Positions 62,568-64,000 of a stretch of 64,000 nt of DNA are shown here, piece after piece (within the stretch, counting starts at the first letter, position 1; each line of letters starts with the position of its first letter). Made by a program: the position numbers and the translations under genes. The stretch is from Proteromonas lacertae (lineage: Eukaryota > Sar > Bigyra > Opalinata > Proteromonadidae): assembly GCA_002245135.1 (NCBI GenBank), contig NGBS01000293.1, positions 62,001-126,000 on the forward strand, written 5' to 3'. Under the pieces are notes generated by a model. That model was not told where the DNA came from, searched no databases, and saw only the letters and a program-made list of their open reading frames with translations.

Positions 62568-63833
62568 ATGGAAGCTTCAAAAATACCCACTTTCATTACA
62601 GGTGTTGATATGTATAGACAATGAAATATATTTTATTTAGAACTGAATATCATCCAGATGAACTAGGAGCAGATTTAGATGCCATCGTTGCAGGAGTTAC
62701 AGAAGCATTTATTTTATCTTATAATATCTATTAGGCAACTCAAGCAACATTATTATTAAAGAAAAGGAAGGAAATGAGAGAAGTAACTGATGAACTCGAA
62801 TTTATGAAAGAAGTATATGCTCAAAGAATGGAATCATGTAATGAAAGGTATAAAGAATATCAAAGAAAACTACACGACATGAATGAACAAGTTATGAAAT
62901 TTGAACGTTTTGTGAATGAAAATGATTCAAAGAGACGTAAAGCTGAAGCTAAAATAAAAGTATATTTTTAAATACAGTATTCTATATTAATAATAGTCTG
63001 AGAAAAAATCAATAGATTTACTAGTTCAACAAATCCAACAAGAAACAGAAGCTTTAAAAGAAAAGAAACTAGAAAAAGAACAATTAGAAAATCAATTGAA
63101 TAGACTTCGAAAATATAGAGATTTCTTATCTCAAACAGTAGAACAATCTAAAGAAGATTTTGAAGAAATTAATGATATATTAAATAGACACAAAACATTG
63201 GTTGATGCTCATAAAGATTTAGAAATAGATTGTGAGATAATAAAAGAAAAAGTAGATAATTTAAGACAACAAATGACATTAAAACGTGAATCAGCTCAAA
63301 ATCAAATATTGACAAAAAATAATGATGTATATTTTATATTTAATATAATTTAGATTCATTTATTACAAAAGAATGTGGAAGATATTCGTGCATTTGAAAG
63401 TCAAATCGAATCTGAGATTGAGAACCGATTAACTCAGAATAAAGACACAACAATGATCTGTGGACAAGTTACTTTAGCAATTCGAAATTTATATACAAGA
63501 ATGTTTCAATCTTACCGATTCAAACACAAGCCAGTTGAAGATAATAAGAGTCGTTCTACAATTGATGTATTAACCGATTATTTAGAAGAATTAAAGATAA
63601 GAATAATGGATTTACAAGAATTAGATGAGAAATATCCTCTTGTGAGAGATTTACATTCTCCTTCGAGTGATTCTCCAAGAAAGACGAGAAGCGCATCTTC
63701 TAGATCACAAGGTTCAGCAATATTGAATAGTAAAGGTAATAAAGCTAATAGTGAGTTTAATTCTCAATCTCAAATGAGTCAGCCAGATATGTCTGAAGAG
63801 AAATCATTTTACAGTTCAATTTCAAACAGATAA
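62568..63833 (+). CDS. CFAP73/CCDC42-family axonemal coiled-coil protein
   Basis: Five exons (introns of 29, 39, 37 and 27 nt) give 377 residues. After the short N-terminus (MEASKIPTFITGVDI) the DUF4200 core reads ATQATLLLKKRKEMREVTDE, NERYKEYQRKLHDMNEQVMK, then FERFVNENDSKRRKAEAKI. The FxxFvxENDxKRxxA string is diagnostic for the CCDC42/CFAP73/CCDC38 family. Long coiled coil continues to about residue 300, followed by a Ser-rich tail. In Chlamydomonas the orthologue (MIA2) is part of the modifier of inner arms complex that regulates dynein f. CFAP73 versus CCDC42 cannot be separated by eye. Confidence 0.85.
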
Positions 63834-64000
63834 AAGAAAGAAACCGTATTAATAGCTATAATAATTTTAATAAAATATTTATTTATTTCAGATGTGTATA
63901 TTTTGATTAGATTGAGAAAGATGTAATAAATGGGTAGAATAAGAAATTACATATATCAATAGCAGATAATGTAACTATTTCATCTTCATTGAGCATAATG
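63834..64000. other. window end, no gene seen
   Basis: 167 bp of AT-rich sequence after CFAP73; nothing recognised. Confidence 0.4.

Overview
This window is nuclear DNA of a compact, very AT-rich, flagellated microbial eukaryote. The signs are spliceosomal introns in nearly every gene, axonemal proteins (DRC2, RSPH4/6, CFAP73/CCDC42), a heterotrimeric G-alpha subunit, condensin, symplekin, an FCP1-type CTD phosphatase and a glycogen debranching enzyme. Genes end in TAA, TAG or TGA, so the code looks standard. A TWD40-1-type subunit of the TSET coat is present. TSET coats are known from plants, amoebozoans and several excavate lineages and are reduced to muniscins in opisthokonts, so the host is probably not an animal or fungus. 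I cannot name the species.

Introns are the dominant structural feature. Almost all are 25-60 nt, begin GTAT and end TAG, and many are little more than TA repeats. Joining exons across them gave in-frame proteins with a coding length divisible by three for every model I summed completely (RING, TBL1, G-alpha, ELO, RRP7, FkbM, surface protein, RSPH4/6, RCC1-UBR, FCP1, debranching enzyme, Hsp110, SEC11, CFAP73). Several genes that look like separate open frames are single genes.

Layout: 1-2084 is the 3' part of a Tudor-like repeat protein. 2259-5024 holds a RNF126-type RING E3 ligase and a TBL1 corepressor. 5035-6064 and 24218-25247 are two inverted copies of a secreted FkbM-type methyltransferase gene. 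Between them lie G-alpha, a fatty-acid elongase, RRP7, TSET TWD40-1, DRC2 and a 2,037-residue surface protein. 25472-30633 carries RSPH4/6 and an RCC1-UBR-box protein. 30738-34307 is a 1,080-residue FCP1/BRCT phosphatase. 34441-35760 is a small island of two decayed DNA transposons. 36176-52079 carries the glycogen debranching enzyme, symplekin and a giant IQ/coiled-coil/TPR protein. 52265-63833 carries an Hsp110-like chaperone with one in-frame TAG, an unrecognised protein, SEC11, an RRM protein, condensin subunit CAP-G and CFAP73.

Genes are packed on both strands, 100-700 bp apart, with no operon logic. Functionally the window mixes flagellum assembly (DRC2, RSPH4/6, CFAP73, possibly the IQ/TPR giant), secretion and cell surface (SEC11, FkbM pair, PA14/Ig-like protein, TSET), signalling (G-alpha), mRNA 3'-end and transcription machinery (symplekin, FCP1, TBL1), ribosome biogenesis (RRP7), carbon storage (debranching enzyme) and chromosome condensation (CAP-G). 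Two short upstream motifs recur close to start codons and may be core promoter elements.
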